A DNA stretch of 64,000 nucleotides from Winogradskyella helgolandensis (GTDB lineage: Bacteria; Bacteroidota; Bacteroidia; Flavobacteriales; Flavobacteriaceae): assembly GCF_013404085.1 (NCBI RefSeq), contig NZ_JABFHO010000001.1, positions 434,001 to 498,000 of the forward strand, in the 5' to 3' direction. The position numbers and the translations under genes are program-made. Below are positions 26,094 to 35,682 of the stretch, in pieces. Position 1 is the first letter of the stretch. Each line of letters begins with the position of its first letter. The notes beneath the pieces are model-generated. The model did no database searches. It saw only the letters and a program-made list of their open reading frames with translations, and had not been told where the DNA came from.

Positions 26094-27074
26094 ATGATAT
26101 CTAAAGACTCCATTTTTAATATAAAATCCAATGCCGAATTCGATGATCTAGCTTTGGAAGTTTTTAAATTTCAGTTTAATAACAACAAAGTCTATCGTTC
26201 ATTTTGCGATTTATTGTATAAACATCCTTCAGATATAAAACAAGTTTCTGAAATTCCATTTTTACCGATTCAATTTTTCAAATCTCATGAGGTTTTAAGT
26301 TCTTCTTTACCAATTCAAAAAACATTTAGCAGCTCTGGCACAACAGGAAGTATTACGAGTAAACATTTAGTTACAGACTTAAATCTCTACGAAGAGAGCT
26401 ATCTAAAAGCGTTTAAGCACTTTTATGGGACTATTGAAGACTATGTAGTCTTAGCATTATTGCCATCTTATTTAGAACGCGATGGTTCTTCACTGATCTA
26501 TATGGTAAATGATTTAATTGAAAAATCTAATCAAATTGAAAGTGGATTTTACCTCAACAACCTTGAAGAATTAGCAAATACACTAAAAACACTTGAAGCT
26601 AAACAACAAAAAACATTACTCATAGGAGTTTCCTTTGCATTATTAGATTTGGTTGAAGCCTATCAACTAAATTTGAAACATACCATAATTATGGAAACAG
26701 GAGGCATGAAGGGTAGACGAAAAGAAATTATTAGGCAAGAGTTACATCAAACTTTACAAACCGGTTTTGGAGTTAACCAAATACATAGCGAATACGGCAT
26801 GACAGAACTTTTAAGTCAGGCCTACTCTAAAGGTAATGGTGTTTTTGAATGTCCACCTTGGATGAAAATACTAACGCGAGATACTGAAGATGCACTCACT
26901 ATCCAACAACCAAATAAAACAGGAGGTATTAATGTTATTGATTTAGCAAATTTAAATTCGTGTTCATTTATTGCGACTCAAGATTTAGGAAAAGTCGATG
27001 ACAATGGCCAGTTTGAAATCATCGGAAGATTTGATAATTCAGATATTAGGGGCTGTAATTTAATGGCTTTGTAA
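26094..27074 (+). CDS. LuxE/PaaK-like acyltransferase (acyl-protein synthetase family)
   Basis: 326 residues resembling the LuxE acyl-protein synthetase domain of the adenylate-forming superfamily. The ATP-binding P-loop is SSSGTTGSITSKH (about residues 80-92) and a second conserved motif is SEYGMTELLSQ. In LuxE the enzyme activates a fatty acid and transfers it to a partner; in Bacteroidota such genes occur without lux genes and often near surface-polysaccharide or lipid genes. No such neighbours occur here, so the substrate is unknown. It is tightly enclosed by a terminator upstream and one downstream, hence a single-gene unit. Confidence 0.8.
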   Translation: MISKDSIFNIKSNAEFDDLALEVFKFQFNNNKVYRSFCDLLYKHPSDIKQVSEIPFLPIQFFKSHEVLSSSLPIQKTFSSSGTTGSITSKHLVTDLNLYEESYLKAFKHFYGTIEDYVVLALLPSYLERDGSSLIYMVNDLIEKSNQIESGFYLNNLEELANTLKTLEAKQQKTLLIGVSFALLDLVEAYQLNLKHTIIMETGGMKGRRKEIIRQELHQTLQTGFGVNQIHSEYGMTELLSQAYSKGNGVFECPPWMKILTRDTEDALTIQQPNKTGGINVIDLANLNSCSFIATQDLGKVDDNGQFEIIGRFDNSDIRGCNLMAL

Positions 27075-27236
27075 ATTGCATTTGCATTCAAAATAAAAAC
27101 TAGAATGCTAATAAAACTGCTACCTACACTCCACCAAAAATAATCTTATGAATTTTATTGTAAGGAACTAAAATTACTCACGACTTAGTAACAGCTATGA
27201 AAAAGTAAGATTTTCAAAAGTTGATTGATTGGTTAG

Positions 27237-27269
27237 AAGTGTCCGAAAGTAATTTTGGGCACTTTTTTT
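27237..27269 (+). terminator. Terminator about 160 bases after the LuxE-like gene
   Basis: The arms AAGTGTCC and GGGCACTT pair over eight bases with one G-T pair and are followed by seven T. The 160 bases between it and the LuxE-like stop hold no gene that I can support. Confidence 0.7.
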
Positions 27270-27280
27270 ATGCATAATAA

Positions 27281-27317
27281 AACCTGTCAGGTTTTTTGGA
27301 GCCCAACAGGTCTGAAT
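27281..27317. repeat. Intergenic palindrome of the 'acctgt..acaggt' family
   Basis: ACCTGT (27282-27287) and ACAGGT (27306-27311) flank a T-rich loop. It is related to the copies at 16901, 39235 and 61884 and lies downstream of tyrS. Confidence 0.5.
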
Positions 27318-27337
27318 ATATTTTTAAAATTTGAATA

Positions 27338-28648
27338 TTAAACGACTTCTAAAATGAAGTTTGTTTTCTTTCCTCTACTAAGAATAATATATTTATCGTG
27401 AATTAAATCTTCCGCAGATAACATATAGTCCTCTTTTACTTTTTCTTTATTTACTGCTACAGCATTTTCTTTTAAAGCACGTCTTGCATCACCATTAGAA
27501 CTCAAAAAATCAGTTTTCGCTGCTAATGCACCTATCATATCTAAACCTTCTTCAAATTCTGATTTTGAAATCTTAGCATGTTTTACACCTTCAAAAACAT
27601 CTAAAAACAAAGACTCTGACAATTGTTTAATCTCATTTTTAAAGTCTTTGCTAAACAATATTTCCGATGCTTTTACCGCATTATCATAATCATCTTTACT
27701 GTGCACAAATACTGTTACTTCTTCAGCCAAACGTTTTTGTAATAATCTTAAATGCGGAGTTTCTTTATGAGCTGCAATTAAAGTTTCAATCGTTTCTTTA
27801 TCTAAAAACGTAAAAATTTTAATATACTTTTCAGCATCTTCATCACTAGAATTCAACCAAAACTGGTAAAATTTGTAAACTGATGTTTTATCTGCATCTA
27901 ACCAAATATTTCCTCCTTCAGACTTACCAAATTTAGAACCGTCTGCTTTTGTAATTAAAGGACATGTCATGGCATAAGCTTTTGCTTGGTCTTCACCATC
28001 GTGCATTCGTCTAACCAGTTCAGTTCCTGTCGTAATATTTCCCCATTGGTCGCTACCTCCCATTTGTAGTTTACAACCCATGGTTTTATACAAATGATGA
28101 AAATCGTAGCCTTGAATCAATTGGTACGTAAACTCTGTAAAAGACATCCCTACATTGCCTTCATCACCACTTAGACGCTTTTTTACAGAATCTTTAGCCA
28201 TCATGTAATTTACGGTAATACGTTTACCAACATCTCTAGCAAAATCTATGAAGCTAAATTCTTTCATCCAATCATAGTTATTCACTAAAACCGGAGCGTT
28301 TTTTTCAGTTGAATTAAAATCTAAAAAACGAGATAATACACTTTTTATTCCTGCGACATTATGAGCTAAAGCCACTTCATCTAATAAATTACGCTCATCA
28401 CTTTTCCCAGAAGGATCACCAATCATACCTGTAGCACCACCAACCAAAGCAATAGGTTTGTGACCTGCCTTTTCTAAATGAACTAATAAAATAATTGGCA
28501 CTAAGCTACCAATGTGTAATGAATCTGATGTAGGATCAAAACCAATATAGGCAGTAGTCATCTCATTGTCTAATTGTTCTTCTGTTCCTGGCATGATATC
28601 ATGTACCATTCCTCTCCAACGTAATTCTTCTACAAACTTGTTTGCCAT
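27338..28648 (-). CDS. tyrS: Tyrosyl-tRNA synthetase
   Basis: 436-residue class I aminoacyl-tRNA synthetase. It has the HIGS form of the HIGH motif at residues 45-48 (SLHIGSLVP), the KFGKS form of the KMSKS motif ([11 protein letters not shown]), and a C-terminal S4-like RNA-binding domain ([16 protein letters not shown] ... [10 protein letters not shown]). Length and order match bacterial TyrRS. Its promoter box is at 28676-28683. Confidence 0.97.
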   Translation of the reverse strand: MANKFVEELRWRGMVHDIMPGTEEQLDNEMTTAYIGFDPTSDSLHIGSLVPIILLVHLEKAGHKPIALVGGATGMIGDPSGKSDERNLLDEVALAHNVAGIKSVLSRFLDFNSTEKNAPVLVNNYDWMKEFSFIDFARDVGKRITVNYMMAKDSVKKRLSGDEGNVGMSFTEFTYQLIQGYDFHHLYKTMGCKLQMGGSDQWGNITTGTELVRRMHDGEDQAKAYAMTCPLITKADGSKFGKSEGGNIWLDADKTSVYKFYQFWLNSSDEDAEKYIKIFTFLDKETIETLIAAHKETPHLRLLQKRLAEEVTVFVHSKDDYDNAVKASEILFSKDFKNEIKQLSESLFLDVFEGVKHAKISKSEFEEGLDMIGALAAKTDFLSSNGDARRALKENAVAVNKEKVKEDYMLSAEDLIHDKYIILSRGKKTNFILEVV

Positions 28649-28675
28649 TATTTTTTAGTTTCAAATTGATTTGCG

Positions 28676-28683
28676 CAAAGATA
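28676..28683 (-). promoter_or_regulatory. -7 promoter box of tyrS
   Basis: On the minus strand it reads TAtcTTTG, 27 bases before the ATG at 28648. No T-box-like leader is visible. Confidence 0.65.
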
Positions 28684-28811
28684 AGTTTCCACCTTTAAAG
28701 ACAAAAGACAATTTTAACTCAATTTAGCGATTGTAAAATTTATTAGACTTGAAAACTTATATAATGAAAATTCACATTTTAAATAAGGCTTAAAAAACGT
28801 AACTTTACCCA

Positions 28812-29825
28812 ATGATTCTAGTAACAGGAGGTACAGGTTTAGTTGGTTCGCATTTACTTTTTCAACTTTTAAAAAGTAATGAACCGATACGTGCAATATA
28901 TCGACGAGAGAAAACGCTAGCACGTGTAAAAAACGTTTTTTCCTACTTTTCGGATGATGCTGAAACGCTTTTTAATAAAATTGAATGGGTTGAAGCAGAT
29001 GTTAATGATATACCTAAACTTCAAGATGCATTTAAAGGCGTTACACACGTTTATCATTGTGCTGCTTTTGTTTCTTTTGAGCCTAATAAGTATATAGAGT
29101 TAAGACGGATTAATATTGAAGGCACGGCCAACATCGTTAACTTATCTATAAGTCATAAGGTTAAAAAATTATGTTATGTAAGTACTATCGCGGCAATTGG
29201 ACATCATAGCAATCCTGAAAAATTAATAGATGAGCAAACCGAATGGAGTCCTGAAGACGATAATAGCGTGTATGCGATTACTAAATACGGAGCAGAGCTT
29301 GAAGTGTGGCGAGGCACTCAAGAAGGCTTAGATGCCGTAATTATTAATCCTGGAATTATTTTAGGAGCTGGCTATTGGAATGGTGGAAGCAGTGGCAGTT
29401 TGTTTAAGCGAATTTATAACGGTACGCCGTATTACACTTCTGGCGTTACTGGTTATGTAGACGTTTGGGATGTCACAAATGCTATGGAACAGTTGATGAA
29501 AGGGAGTATTAAAAATGAAGGTTTTATTTTAGTCTCAGAAAATTTAAGCTTTAAATCCTTTTTTACAAAAGTAGCAACATATTTAGATGTTAAGCCACCT
29601 ACAAAAGAAGCCAAATCTTGGTTATTGGGAATTGGCTGGAAATTAGATTGGCTAAATCATAAGCTTTTGGGTAAACGCAGGCGATTAGCTAAACAAACGG
29701 CAAAATCTGCGGTAAGCATTACAAATTATGATGCATCAAAAATAAAAAACAGTATCAATTTTGAATTCAAATCAATAGATACAAGTATAGAAGAGGTCAG
29801 TAAATTATTCCTTAAACATCTTTAG
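28812..29825 (+). CDS. NAD-dependent epimerase/dehydratase family protein
   Basis: 337-residue extended short-chain dehydrogenase. The nucleotide-binding motif is GGTGLVGSHL (residues 6-15). The catalytic pair appears as Ser/Thr in VSTIAAIG and Tyr-Lys in YAITKYGAE (YxxxK). The substrate is not evident; proteins of this type act on nucleotide sugars, sterols or flavonoid-like compounds, and the family in Flavobacteriia often has a hydrophobic substrate. Its last 14 bases overlap the convergent DUF4296 gene. Confidence 0.85.
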   Translation: MILVTGGTGLVGSHLLFQLLKSNEPIRAIYRREKTLARVKNVFSYFSDDAETLFNKIEWVEADVNDIPKLQDAFKGVTHVYHCAAFVSFEPNKYIELRRINIEGTANIVNLSISHKVKKLCYVSTIAAIGHHSNPEKLIDEQTEWSPEDDNSVYAITKYGAELEVWRGTQEGLDAVIINPGIILGAGYWNGGSSGSLFKRIYNGTPYYTSGVTGYVDVWDVTNAMEQLMKGSIKNEGFILVSENLSFKSFFTKVATYLDVKPPTKEAKSWLLGIGWKLDWLNHKLLGKRRRLAKQTAKSAVSITNYDASKIKNSINFEFKSIDTSIEEVSKLFLKHL

Positions 29826-30285
29826 GTTTCGCGTTCTTTAAACCTGCGGTATCTATAGTCTTTACATTAGAATCTTTTGGAATTCTTCGTTTTTTTGATA
29901 TAGAATCTCGACGTCTTTTAATAGAATCGGTTTCCATTTCTCTTAAATCATCATAATATTCCTTTTCGGATTCGAGACGTGCCTTTACATTATCAACTAT
30001 TTCCTTATAAGTTTCAGTATCAAAAGCGTAATACGTGTTGCTTTCAGCAAATCGAATACTATCTACATTATGTTTTTTTAAAATATAAAATTCTGGATCT
30101 AAATCATTTTTTTCCAAAGTCGCCCTATTAACTCCTTTAGCTGCATTCATAACATATAAATCATACAGCAAATCAGTCATTTGCGCTTTTGATATTAAAT
30201 CATCTGGTTTTTCGGGTTTATTAATACCATCGCAGGCCAAAATTACAATCCCAAATACCAATACAATACTGATTTGCTTTAACAT
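29812..30285 (-). CDS. DUF4296 lipoprotein
   Basis: 157 residues from the ATG at 30285. The frame can be extended four codons to a TTG, but the ATG gives a cleaner lipoprotein signal (MLKQISIVLVFGIVILACDG, anchor at Cys18) and lies one base after the pyrC stop codon. The conserved helical region LISKAQMTDLLYDLYVMNAAKGV and the Lys/Asp/Arg-rich tail are characteristic of DUF4296, which is regularly found next to dihydroorotase in Flavobacteriia. Its function is unknown. It is translated with pyrC and the Dpm-like glycosyltransferase. Confidence 0.85.
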   Translation of the reverse strand: MLKQISIVLVFGIVILACDGINKPEKPDDLISKAQMTDLLYDLYVMNAAKGVNRATLEKNDLDPEFYILKKHNVDSIRFAESNTYYAFDTETYKEIVDNVKARLESEKEYYDDLREMETDSIKRRRDSISKKRRIPKDSNVKTIDTAGLKNAKPKDV

Positions 30286-30286
30286 C

Positions 30287-31630
30287 TTATCTATCAAAAG
30301 TTAGTCGTTGTCCTGCTTTAACGCCTAAAACATTGAAATTATTATACACCAATTGCCCGTTTACAAAGGTATGCGTAATTCTACTTTTAAATGTGTTGCC
30401 TTCAAAAGGAGACCAACCACATTTGTAAAGAATATTACTTTTATTAACGGTCCATGGACTTTGAGGATCTACAATTACTAAGTCAGCAAAATAACCTTCC
30501 TTAATAAAACCACGTTTTTCAACGTTGAATAATATAGCAGGATTATGGCAGGCCTTTTCCACAATTTTTTCAACTGAAATTTTCCCTTGATGATGTGCTT
30601 CCATCAAAGCTACCAAAGCATGCTGCACTAATGGTCCACCAGAAGGAGCATTCATATAGTTATTCGTTTTCTCTTCTAAAGTATGTGGCGCATGGTCTGT
30701 AGCAATGACATCTATTCTATCATCCAATAAAGCCTTCCAAAGTTGGTCTCTATCTTTTGATGTTTTCACTGCCGGATTCCATTTAATATGACTTCCTTTT
30801 TTTGCATAATCTTCATCTGAAAACCACAAGTGATGCACACAAACCTCAGCCGTAATCTTTTTATCCTTTAGTGGGATTTTATTTGAAAACAATTTGGTTT
30901 CTTTTCCTGTTGATAAATGAAATACATGCAATCGCGCTCCAGTTTTCTTAGCTAATTCAATCGCTTTTGAAGACGATAAATAACACGCTTCTTCACTTCG
31001 GATGATAGGATGTAATTCCATTGGAATATCATCTCCATATTCTGCTTTATATTTTGCTAAGTTGGCTTTTATAGTCGCTTCGTCTTCGCAATGCACCGAA
31101 ATCACCATATCTGTGCTCGAAAATATTTTTTCAATCACTTTAGGATCATCAACCAGCATATTTCCTGTAGAAGACCCTAAAAATAATTTTAAACCTGCAA
31201 CGGTTTTAGGATCTACTTTTAGAATTTCGTCCAAATTATCATTGGTACCTCCAAACATAAACGAGTAATTAGCGTAAGACGAGTTTGCAGCAATATCAAA
31301 TTTCTCTTCTAACTTTTCTACTGTTGTAGTTTGTGGATTGGTATTTGGCATCTCTATAAACGAGGTAATACCACCAGCGATAGCCGCTTTAGATTCCGAC
31401 TCTATGTTGGCTTTATGCGTTAATCCTGGTTCTCTAAAATGAACTTGGTCGTCAATCATTCCTGGAAATACATAGTTTCCTTCAACATCAATAACCAACA
31501 TGTCGGCAGATTTGACACTTATAGATATATCAATTTCCTTTATAATATTGTCTTCAATAAGAATGTCACCTTCAACAATTTTTCCTTCGTTGACAATTCT
31601 TGCGTTTTTTATGAGGGTATTTCGCTTCAT
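30287..31630 (-). CDS. pyrC: Dihydroorotase
   Basis: 447-residue zinc amidohydrolase, third step of pyrimidine synthesis (carbamoyl-aspartate to dihydroorotate). The family motif reads [10 protein letters not shown] (residues 60-69): the first metal His of the usual HxH is Gln62, while His64 remains. This form also occurs in other Bacteroidota dihydroorotases such as that of Porphyromonas gingivalis, so the change is lineage-wide, not damage. The carboxylated-Lys region ([12 protein letters not shown]), the His in [17 protein letters not shown] and the catalytic Asp in [12 protein letters not shown] are intact. It is the middle gene of a three-gene operon. Confidence 0.92.
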   Translation of the reverse strand: MKRNTLIKNARIVNEGKIVEGDILIEDNIIKEIDISISVKSADMLVIDVEGNYVFPGMIDDQVHFREPGLTHKANIESESKAAIAGGITSFIEMPNTNPQTTTVEKLEEKFDIAANSSYANYSFMFGGTNDNLDEILKVDPKTVAGLKLFLGSSTGNMLVDDPKVIEKIFSSTDMVISVHCEDEATIKANLAKYKAEYGDDIPMELHPIIRSEEACYLSSSKAIELAKKTGARLHVFHLSTGKETKLFSNKIPLKDKKITAEVCVHHLWFSDEDYAKKGSHIKWNPAVKTSKDRDQLWKALLDDRIDVIATDHAPHTLEEKTNNYMNAPSGGPLVQHALVALMEAHHQGKISVEKIVEKACHNPAILFNVEKRGFIKEGYFADLVIVDPQSPWTVNKSNILYKCGWSPFEGNTFKSRITHTFVNGQLVYNNFNVLGVKAGQRLTFDR

Positions 31631-31637
31631 GTATCTT

Positions 31638-32360
31638 TTACTTAGTAAATAAGCTTTTAATTTTTAAACTAATAACTCCAAAAATAGCTTCGGTAATAAT
31701 GCCTCCACTCATTTTAGATTTACCTTTGGTTCTATCCTTAAAAATAACTGGTATTTCTACAATTTTAAAACCTTTATTATGGGCTTTGAATTTCATTTCA
31801 ATTTGAAACGCATAACCGACGAATTTTATTTTCTTAAGATTTATAGCTTCTAAAACAGCTCTTTTATAGCAAATAAATCCGGCTGTGGAATCCTTAACTT
31901 TCATCCTCGTTATTAATCTTACATAGCGCGACGCGCCATAAGACAAAAGAATACGGGACATTGGCCAATTAACAACCGTAATACCTTTAACGTAACGAGA
32001 GCCTACTGAAACATCTGCCCCATCAACTGCACAAGCCTTATATAGCCTTATAAGATCTTCTGGACTATGTGAAAAATCTGCATCCATTTCAAAAATGTAC
32101 TGATATGATTTTTCTAAAGCCCATTCAAATCCCGCAATGTAAGCCGTACCCAAACCACTCTTTTCAGTCCGCTCTAATAAAAATAAGCGATCTTTAAATT
32201 CTTTTTGCAAACGTTTTACTGTGTCACCTGTTTTATCTGGTGAATTATCATCTACAATAAGCACATGGAATTCTTTTTGCTGTGCAAACACAGCTCTGAT
32301 GATTGATTCTGCGTTTTCAATCTCGTTATAGGTAGGGATTATGACAATTGCGTCAGACAT
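31638..32360 (-). CDS. Polyprenol monophosphomannose synthase-like glycosyltransferase
   Basis: 240 residues from the ATG at 32360; an upstream GTG (32378) would add six residues, but [16 protein letters not shown] is the family start. It is a GT2 enzyme of the Dpm1 type: [18 protein letters not shown], the metal-binding [11 protein letters not shown], and [20 protein letters not shown]. Dpm1 loads mannose onto a polyprenyl phosphate carrier; in Bacteroidota such genes can serve other polyprenyl-linked sugars. It heads the operon with pyrC and DUF4296; the promoter box is at 32407-32414. Confidence 0.9.
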   Translation of the reverse strand: MSDAIVIIPTYNEIENAESIIRAVFAQQKEFHVLIVDDNSPDKTGDTVKRLQKEFKDRLFLLERTEKSGLGTAYIAGFEWALEKSYQYIFEMDADFSHSPEDLIRLYKACAVDGADVSVGSRYVKGITVVNWPMSRILLSYGASRYVRLITRMKVKDSTAGFICYKRAVLEAINLKKIKFVGYAFQIEMKFKAHNKGFKIVEIPVIFKDRTKGKSKMSGGIITEAIFGVISLKIKSLFTK

Positions 32361-32406
32361 TAACTCACTTTTAAACACTCTTTTTGAGTGACTTTTAGAA
32401 TTTGAA

Positions 32407-32414
32407 CAAAAATA
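32407..32414 (-). promoter_or_regulatory. -7 promoter box of the glycosyltransferase-pyrC-DUF4296 operon
   Basis: On the minus strand it reads TAttTTTG, 46 bases before the ATG at 32360. Confidence 0.55.
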
Positions 32415-32507
32415 AAGTTTTTAACGGATTAAATACTAGAATTAACTTTTTTGATAGATATGAATAGTACTTATAATAGTCAGCTCATTTTTTTATAATT
32501 TAGCGGC

Positions 32508-33158
32508 ATGCGAAATTATATAACACACGAGTGGTTTACCATTTTTACAATCATAGGATTGTTTACCATCGTGGTTGCAAAATATTTGAATACGTTGCGA
32601 TTTAATGATTTCTTGTATGTTATAGGTAATTCTAAATACCTTAAAATATATGCTAAGGATCAAAAATTTATAGATCAGTTTGATAGCTTTCTGTTTGTAA
32701 ACCTCTCGCTATCCTTAAGTATTTTCATCTATTTTACGTATAACACGTTTATAGCACCTGTTAGTTTTGAGCTTATTTCGTTCCTTAAATTATTGTTTGC
32801 CATTTCTACTATCTTAATTATAAAAACCCTTTTGGAACGCTTAATTGGAAGCCTTTTTGAAATGGATAGTTTAATAGATGACTACTTATTTCAAAAGACA
32901 ACTTTTAAGAATTTTTCTGGGCTTATATTTTTAATTGCGAATTTGTTTTTATTATACACGGATACAGGTATGAATATTATCATAATCTCAGCTTTATCTG
33001 TGGTTTTCCTTATAAATCTCATTGGATTTTTATCTTCATATAAAACCCATCAAAAGTTAATTAATCCAAATTTTTTCTATTTTTTATTGTATCTTTGCGC
33101 TCTCGAAATTGGCCCTTATGTACTTTTATTTAAGGTCATTAGGGAGTATAACGTTTAA
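32508..33158 (+). CDS. DUF4271 membrane protein
   Basis: 216-residue inner-membrane protein with about five or six hydrophobic helices. The N-terminal signature (EWFTIFTIIGLFTIVVAKYL, followed by RFNDFL) and the charged stretch LLERLIGSLFEMDSLIDDYLFQK are typical of DUF4271, which in Bacteroidota regularly precedes the uroporphyrinogen-III synthase gene. Its function is unknown. The hemD promoter lies inside its last codons. Confidence 0.85.
   Translation: MRNYITHEWFTIFTIIGLFTIVVAKYLNTLRFNDFLYVIGNSKYLKIYAKDQKFIDQFDSFLFVNLSLSLSIFIYFTYNTFIAPVSFELISFLKLLFAISTILIIKTLLERLIGSLFEMDSLIDDYLFQKTTFKNFSGLIFLIANLFLLYTDTGMNIIIISALSVVFLINLIGFLSSYKTHQKLINPNFFYFLLYLCALEIGPYVLLFKVIREYNV
33090..33097 (+). promoter_or_regulatory. 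-7 promoter box of hemD inside the DUF4271 gene
   Basis: TAtcTTTG, followed by GCGC, a strong-looking box 78 bases before the hemD ATG at 33175. It lies upstream of the DUF4271 stop codon, so hemD can be expressed on its own. Confidence 0.6.
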
Positions 33159-33174
33159 AACACCCAGTTTACGT

Positions 33175-33924
33175 ATGAAAGTGAAAACAATTTTAGTATC
33201 ACAACCAGAGCCTAAAATAGAGAACTCCCCATACTTTGATTTGCAAGAAAAGCAAAAAGTAAAAGTAGACTTTAGACCTTTTATTCATGTTGAAGGAGTA
33301 TCCTCTAAGGATGTGAGACAACAAAAAGTTGATCTTACTAAATATACCGCTATTATACTTACAAGTAGAAATTCAGTAGATCACTTCTTTAGGGTCGCAG
33401 ATGAATTACGCTTTAAAGTTCCAGATTCTATGAAATATTTCTGCCAATCTGAAGCTGTTGCCTATTATTTACAGAAATATGTGGTGTATAGAAAACGTAA
33501 AATTTACGTAGGTAAACGCACGTTTGAAGATTTAATGCCTTTGATAAAAAAATATAAAGACGAATCGTTTCTATTACCAACTACAGATAAAGTTAAACCT
33601 ATTATACCTGAATTATTAGATAAATTAGGTGTTAATTGGAAACAAGCTACTTTTTACAAAACAGTAATTAGCGATTTATCAGACTTATCAAATGTTACTT
33701 ATGATATATTGGTTTTCTTTAGCCCTTCTGGGATAGATTCTTTATTTCATAACTTCCCTAATTTTGAACAAAAAAACACACGTATTGCTGTATTTGGAAA
33801 CACAACCGTAAATGCAGTTAAAGAAAAAGGATTGCGTGTAGATATTTCTGCACCAACACCTGAAACTCCTTCTATGACCATGGCATTACAGAAGTATATT
33901 GATGCTGTGAATAAAGGGAAATAA
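33175..33924 (+). CDS. hemD: Uroporphyrinogen-III synthase
   Basis: 249 residues from the ATG at 33175; the frame continues upstream into the DUF4271 gene as far as a TTG, but the upstream codons give no signal or domain and the family begins MKVKTILVSQPEPKIENSPYF. HemD closes and inverts ring D of hydroxymethylbilane to make the first macrocycle of heme/siroheme. Characteristic segments are ILTSRNSVDHFF (first half), FLLPTTDKVKPIIPELLDKLGV and VFFSPSGIDSLFHNFP (second half). HemD sequences are poorly conserved, but these Bacteroidota motifs are distinctive. Confidence 0.88.
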   Translation: MKVKTILVSQPEPKIENSPYFDLQEKQKVKVDFRPFIHVEGVSSKDVRQQKVDLTKYTAIILTSRNSVDHFFRVADELRFKVPDSMKYFCQSEAVAYYLQKYVVYRKRKIYVGKRTFEDLMPLIKKYKDESFLLPTTDKVKPIIPELLDKLGVNWKQATFYKTVISDLSDLSNVTYDILVFFSPSGIDSLFHNFPNFEQKNTRIAVFGNTTVNAVKEKGLRVDISAPTPETPSMTMALQKYIDAVNKGK

Positions 33925-33945
33925 TAAAAGAAATATTACTTCATA

Positions 33946-33981
33946 TAAAAAAGCGATTCTAAATATAGAATCGCTTTTTTT
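33946..33981. terminator. Bidirectional terminator between hemD and pckA
   Basis: The arms AAAAGCGATTCT and AGAATCGCTTTT have an A-rich left flank and a T-rich right flank, so it can end both convergent genes. Confidence 0.85.
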
Positions 33982-34000
33982 AGTTTATAAGAATTAAGGT

Positions 34001-35617
34001 CTAAAATGCATAACGTTGTGGACCACCACGTCTCACTTCTTCAGAAGCATAAGATTCAAACTTCTTAAAGTTCTCCCTAAACGCATTAGATAATTTAAAT
34101 GCCATAGTATAATAAGCTTTGTCGTCATTCCAAGTCGTTCTTGGACTCAACACTTCTGTTGGTACTCCAGGACATGTTCTTGGTTGCGCCACTCCAAATA
34201 CCGAATGAATATGATAATCTTCATAAGTGTAATCCTTTAAATCACCATTTAAAGCTGCATTAATCATAGCGCGCGTGTATTTTAATTTCATACGTGTCCC
34301 TACACCATAAGGACCACCTGTCCAACCTGTATTTACTAACCATACATTTACGTTAGCATCTTTCATCTTTTTACTTAACATCTTAGCATATTCCGTTGGA
34401 TGTAATGGCATAAAAGGCGCACCAAAACAAGCCGAAAAGCTTGGTACAGGCTCTACTACTCCAGCTTCTGTACCAGCTACTTTAGCAGTATAGCCAGAAA
34501 TAAAATGATAAGCCGCCTGACTCGGTGTTAATTTAGATATTGGAGGTAGAACTCCAAAGGCATCCGCTGTTAAGAAAAATATATTCTTCGGGTTTTCACC
34601 AATTGAAGGTTTTCGAATGTTGTCTATATGATAAATAGGGTAACTTACCCTTGTGTTTTGCGTAATAGAAGTATCTTGAAAATTAACATGCCCTTTATCA
34701 TCTAGGATTACATTCTCTAAAATTGCTCCTTTTTTAATCGCTGCAAAAATCTCGGGTTCTTGCTCTTGAGATAAATTAATTACCTTCGCATAACAGCCTC
34801 CTTCGAAATTAAATACCGTATTCTCTGCTGTCCATCCATGTTCATCATCACCAATTAAACTACGATTAGGATCCGTAGAAAGGGTTGTTTTCCCTGTTCC
34901 AGATAAACCGAAGAAGATCGCGGTATCATCATCTTTACCAACATTAGCACTACAGTGCATTGGTAATGTATTTTTAAATACAGGAAGTATAAAATTTAAA
35001 GCAGAAAAGATTCCTTTTTTAATTTCACCTGTATAGCCCGTTCCACCAATTAACGCAATCTTACGTGTAAAATCCAAAATTGCAAAGTTATGTTGGCGTG
35101 TACCATCTACTTCAGGATCAGCCATAAAACCTGGAGCATTTACCACGGTCCACTCTGGCGAAAAGTCTTTTAATTCATCTTCCGAAGGGCGTAAAAACAT
35201 ATTATAAGCAAACATGTTACTCCAAGGGTATTCATTAATGACTCTAATATTTAATTTGTAATTTTCATCTGCACAAGCGTAACTATCGCGCACATAAATC
35301 TCCTTTTCAGATAAATAATCAGCAACTTTATCGTAAAGTTTTTGGAATTTATCACCATCAAAAGCAATGTTAATATTTCCCCACCAAACTTTATCTTTGG
35401 TGATGTCATCTTTAACAATAAATCTGTCCAATGGAGAACGACCTGTAAATTCACCTGTATTAACCGCTAAAGCACCAGAAGAAGACTCTACTCCTTGTCC
35501 TTTTGCAATAGTTTCAGCATGAAGTTCATCTGAAGATAATTGATAATTTACTTTTGCATTTTTAATTCCATATTGATCCAACGAAATCGATTTCGTTGAT
35601 TGGGAATGATTTGCCAT
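34001..35617 (-). CDS. pckA: ATP-dependent phosphoenolpyruvate carboxykinase
   Basis: 538-residue gluconeogenic enzyme converting oxaloacetate and ATP to PEP. The kinase-1 P-loop is GLSGTGKTTLS, followed by the metal-binding LIGDDEHGW; the oxaloacetate-binding Arg and the adenine-binding region near the C-terminus (RMKLKYTRAMINAAL) are present. Length and order match the bacterial ATP-PEPCK family. A perfect 20-bp palindrome spans codons about 7-13. Promoter box at 35641-35648. A second, very large PEPCK candidate occurs at 6365-9814. Confidence 0.98.
   Translation of the reverse strand: MANHSQSTKSISLDQYGIKNAKVNYQLSSDELHAETIAKGQGVESSSGALAVNTGEFTGRSPLDRFIVKDDITKDKVWWGNINIAFDGDKFQKLYDKVADYLSEKEIYVRDSYACADENYKLNIRVINEYPWSNMFAYNMFLRPSEDELKDFSPEWTVVNAPGFMADPEVDGTRQHNFAILDFTRKIALIGGTGYTGEIKKGIFSALNFILPVFKNTLPMHCSANVGKDDDTAIFFGLSGTGKTTLSTDPNRSLIGDDEHGWTAENTVFNFEGGCYAKVINLSQEQEPEIFAAIKKGAILENVILDDKGHVNFQDTSITQNTRVSYPIYHIDNIRKPSIGENPKNIFFLTADAFGVLPPISKLTPSQAAYHFISGYTAKVAGTEAGVVEPVPSFSACFGAPFMPLHPTEYAKMLSKKMKDANVNVWLVNTGWTGGPYGVGTRMKLKYTRAMINAALNGDLKDYTYEDYHIHSVFGVAQPRTCPGVPTEVLSPRTTWNDDKAYYTMAFKLSNAFRENFKKFESYASEEVRRGGPQRYAF
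35579..35598. repeat. Perfect 20-bp palindrome in the first codons of pckA
   Basis: The arms CAACGAAATC and GATTTCGTTG are exact reverse complements with no spacer. In the mRNA it can form an eight-pair hairpin with a UCGA loop about 20 bases past the AUG; in DNA it has the symmetry of an operator. Confidence 0.5.
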
Positions 35618-35640
35618 AATATTTGTGTTGTTTAGTTCTG

Positions 35641-35648
35641 CAAAACTA
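35641..35648 (-). promoter_or_regulatory. -7 promoter box of pckA
   Basis: On the minus strand it reads TAgtTTTG, 23 bases before the ATG at 35617. Confidence 0.6.
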
Positions 35649-35682
35649 AAATATTATTTTGAAACAGCATTGTAGATTGCTA

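Noticed and set aside
27075..27236. Possible small gene between the LuxE-like gene and its terminator
   Set aside because: No open frame of credible length or composition was found; I see only AT-rich sequence.
28649..28675. T-box leader before tyrS
   Set aside because: The leader is only about 20-25 bases, far too short, and T-boxes are not expected in this phylum.
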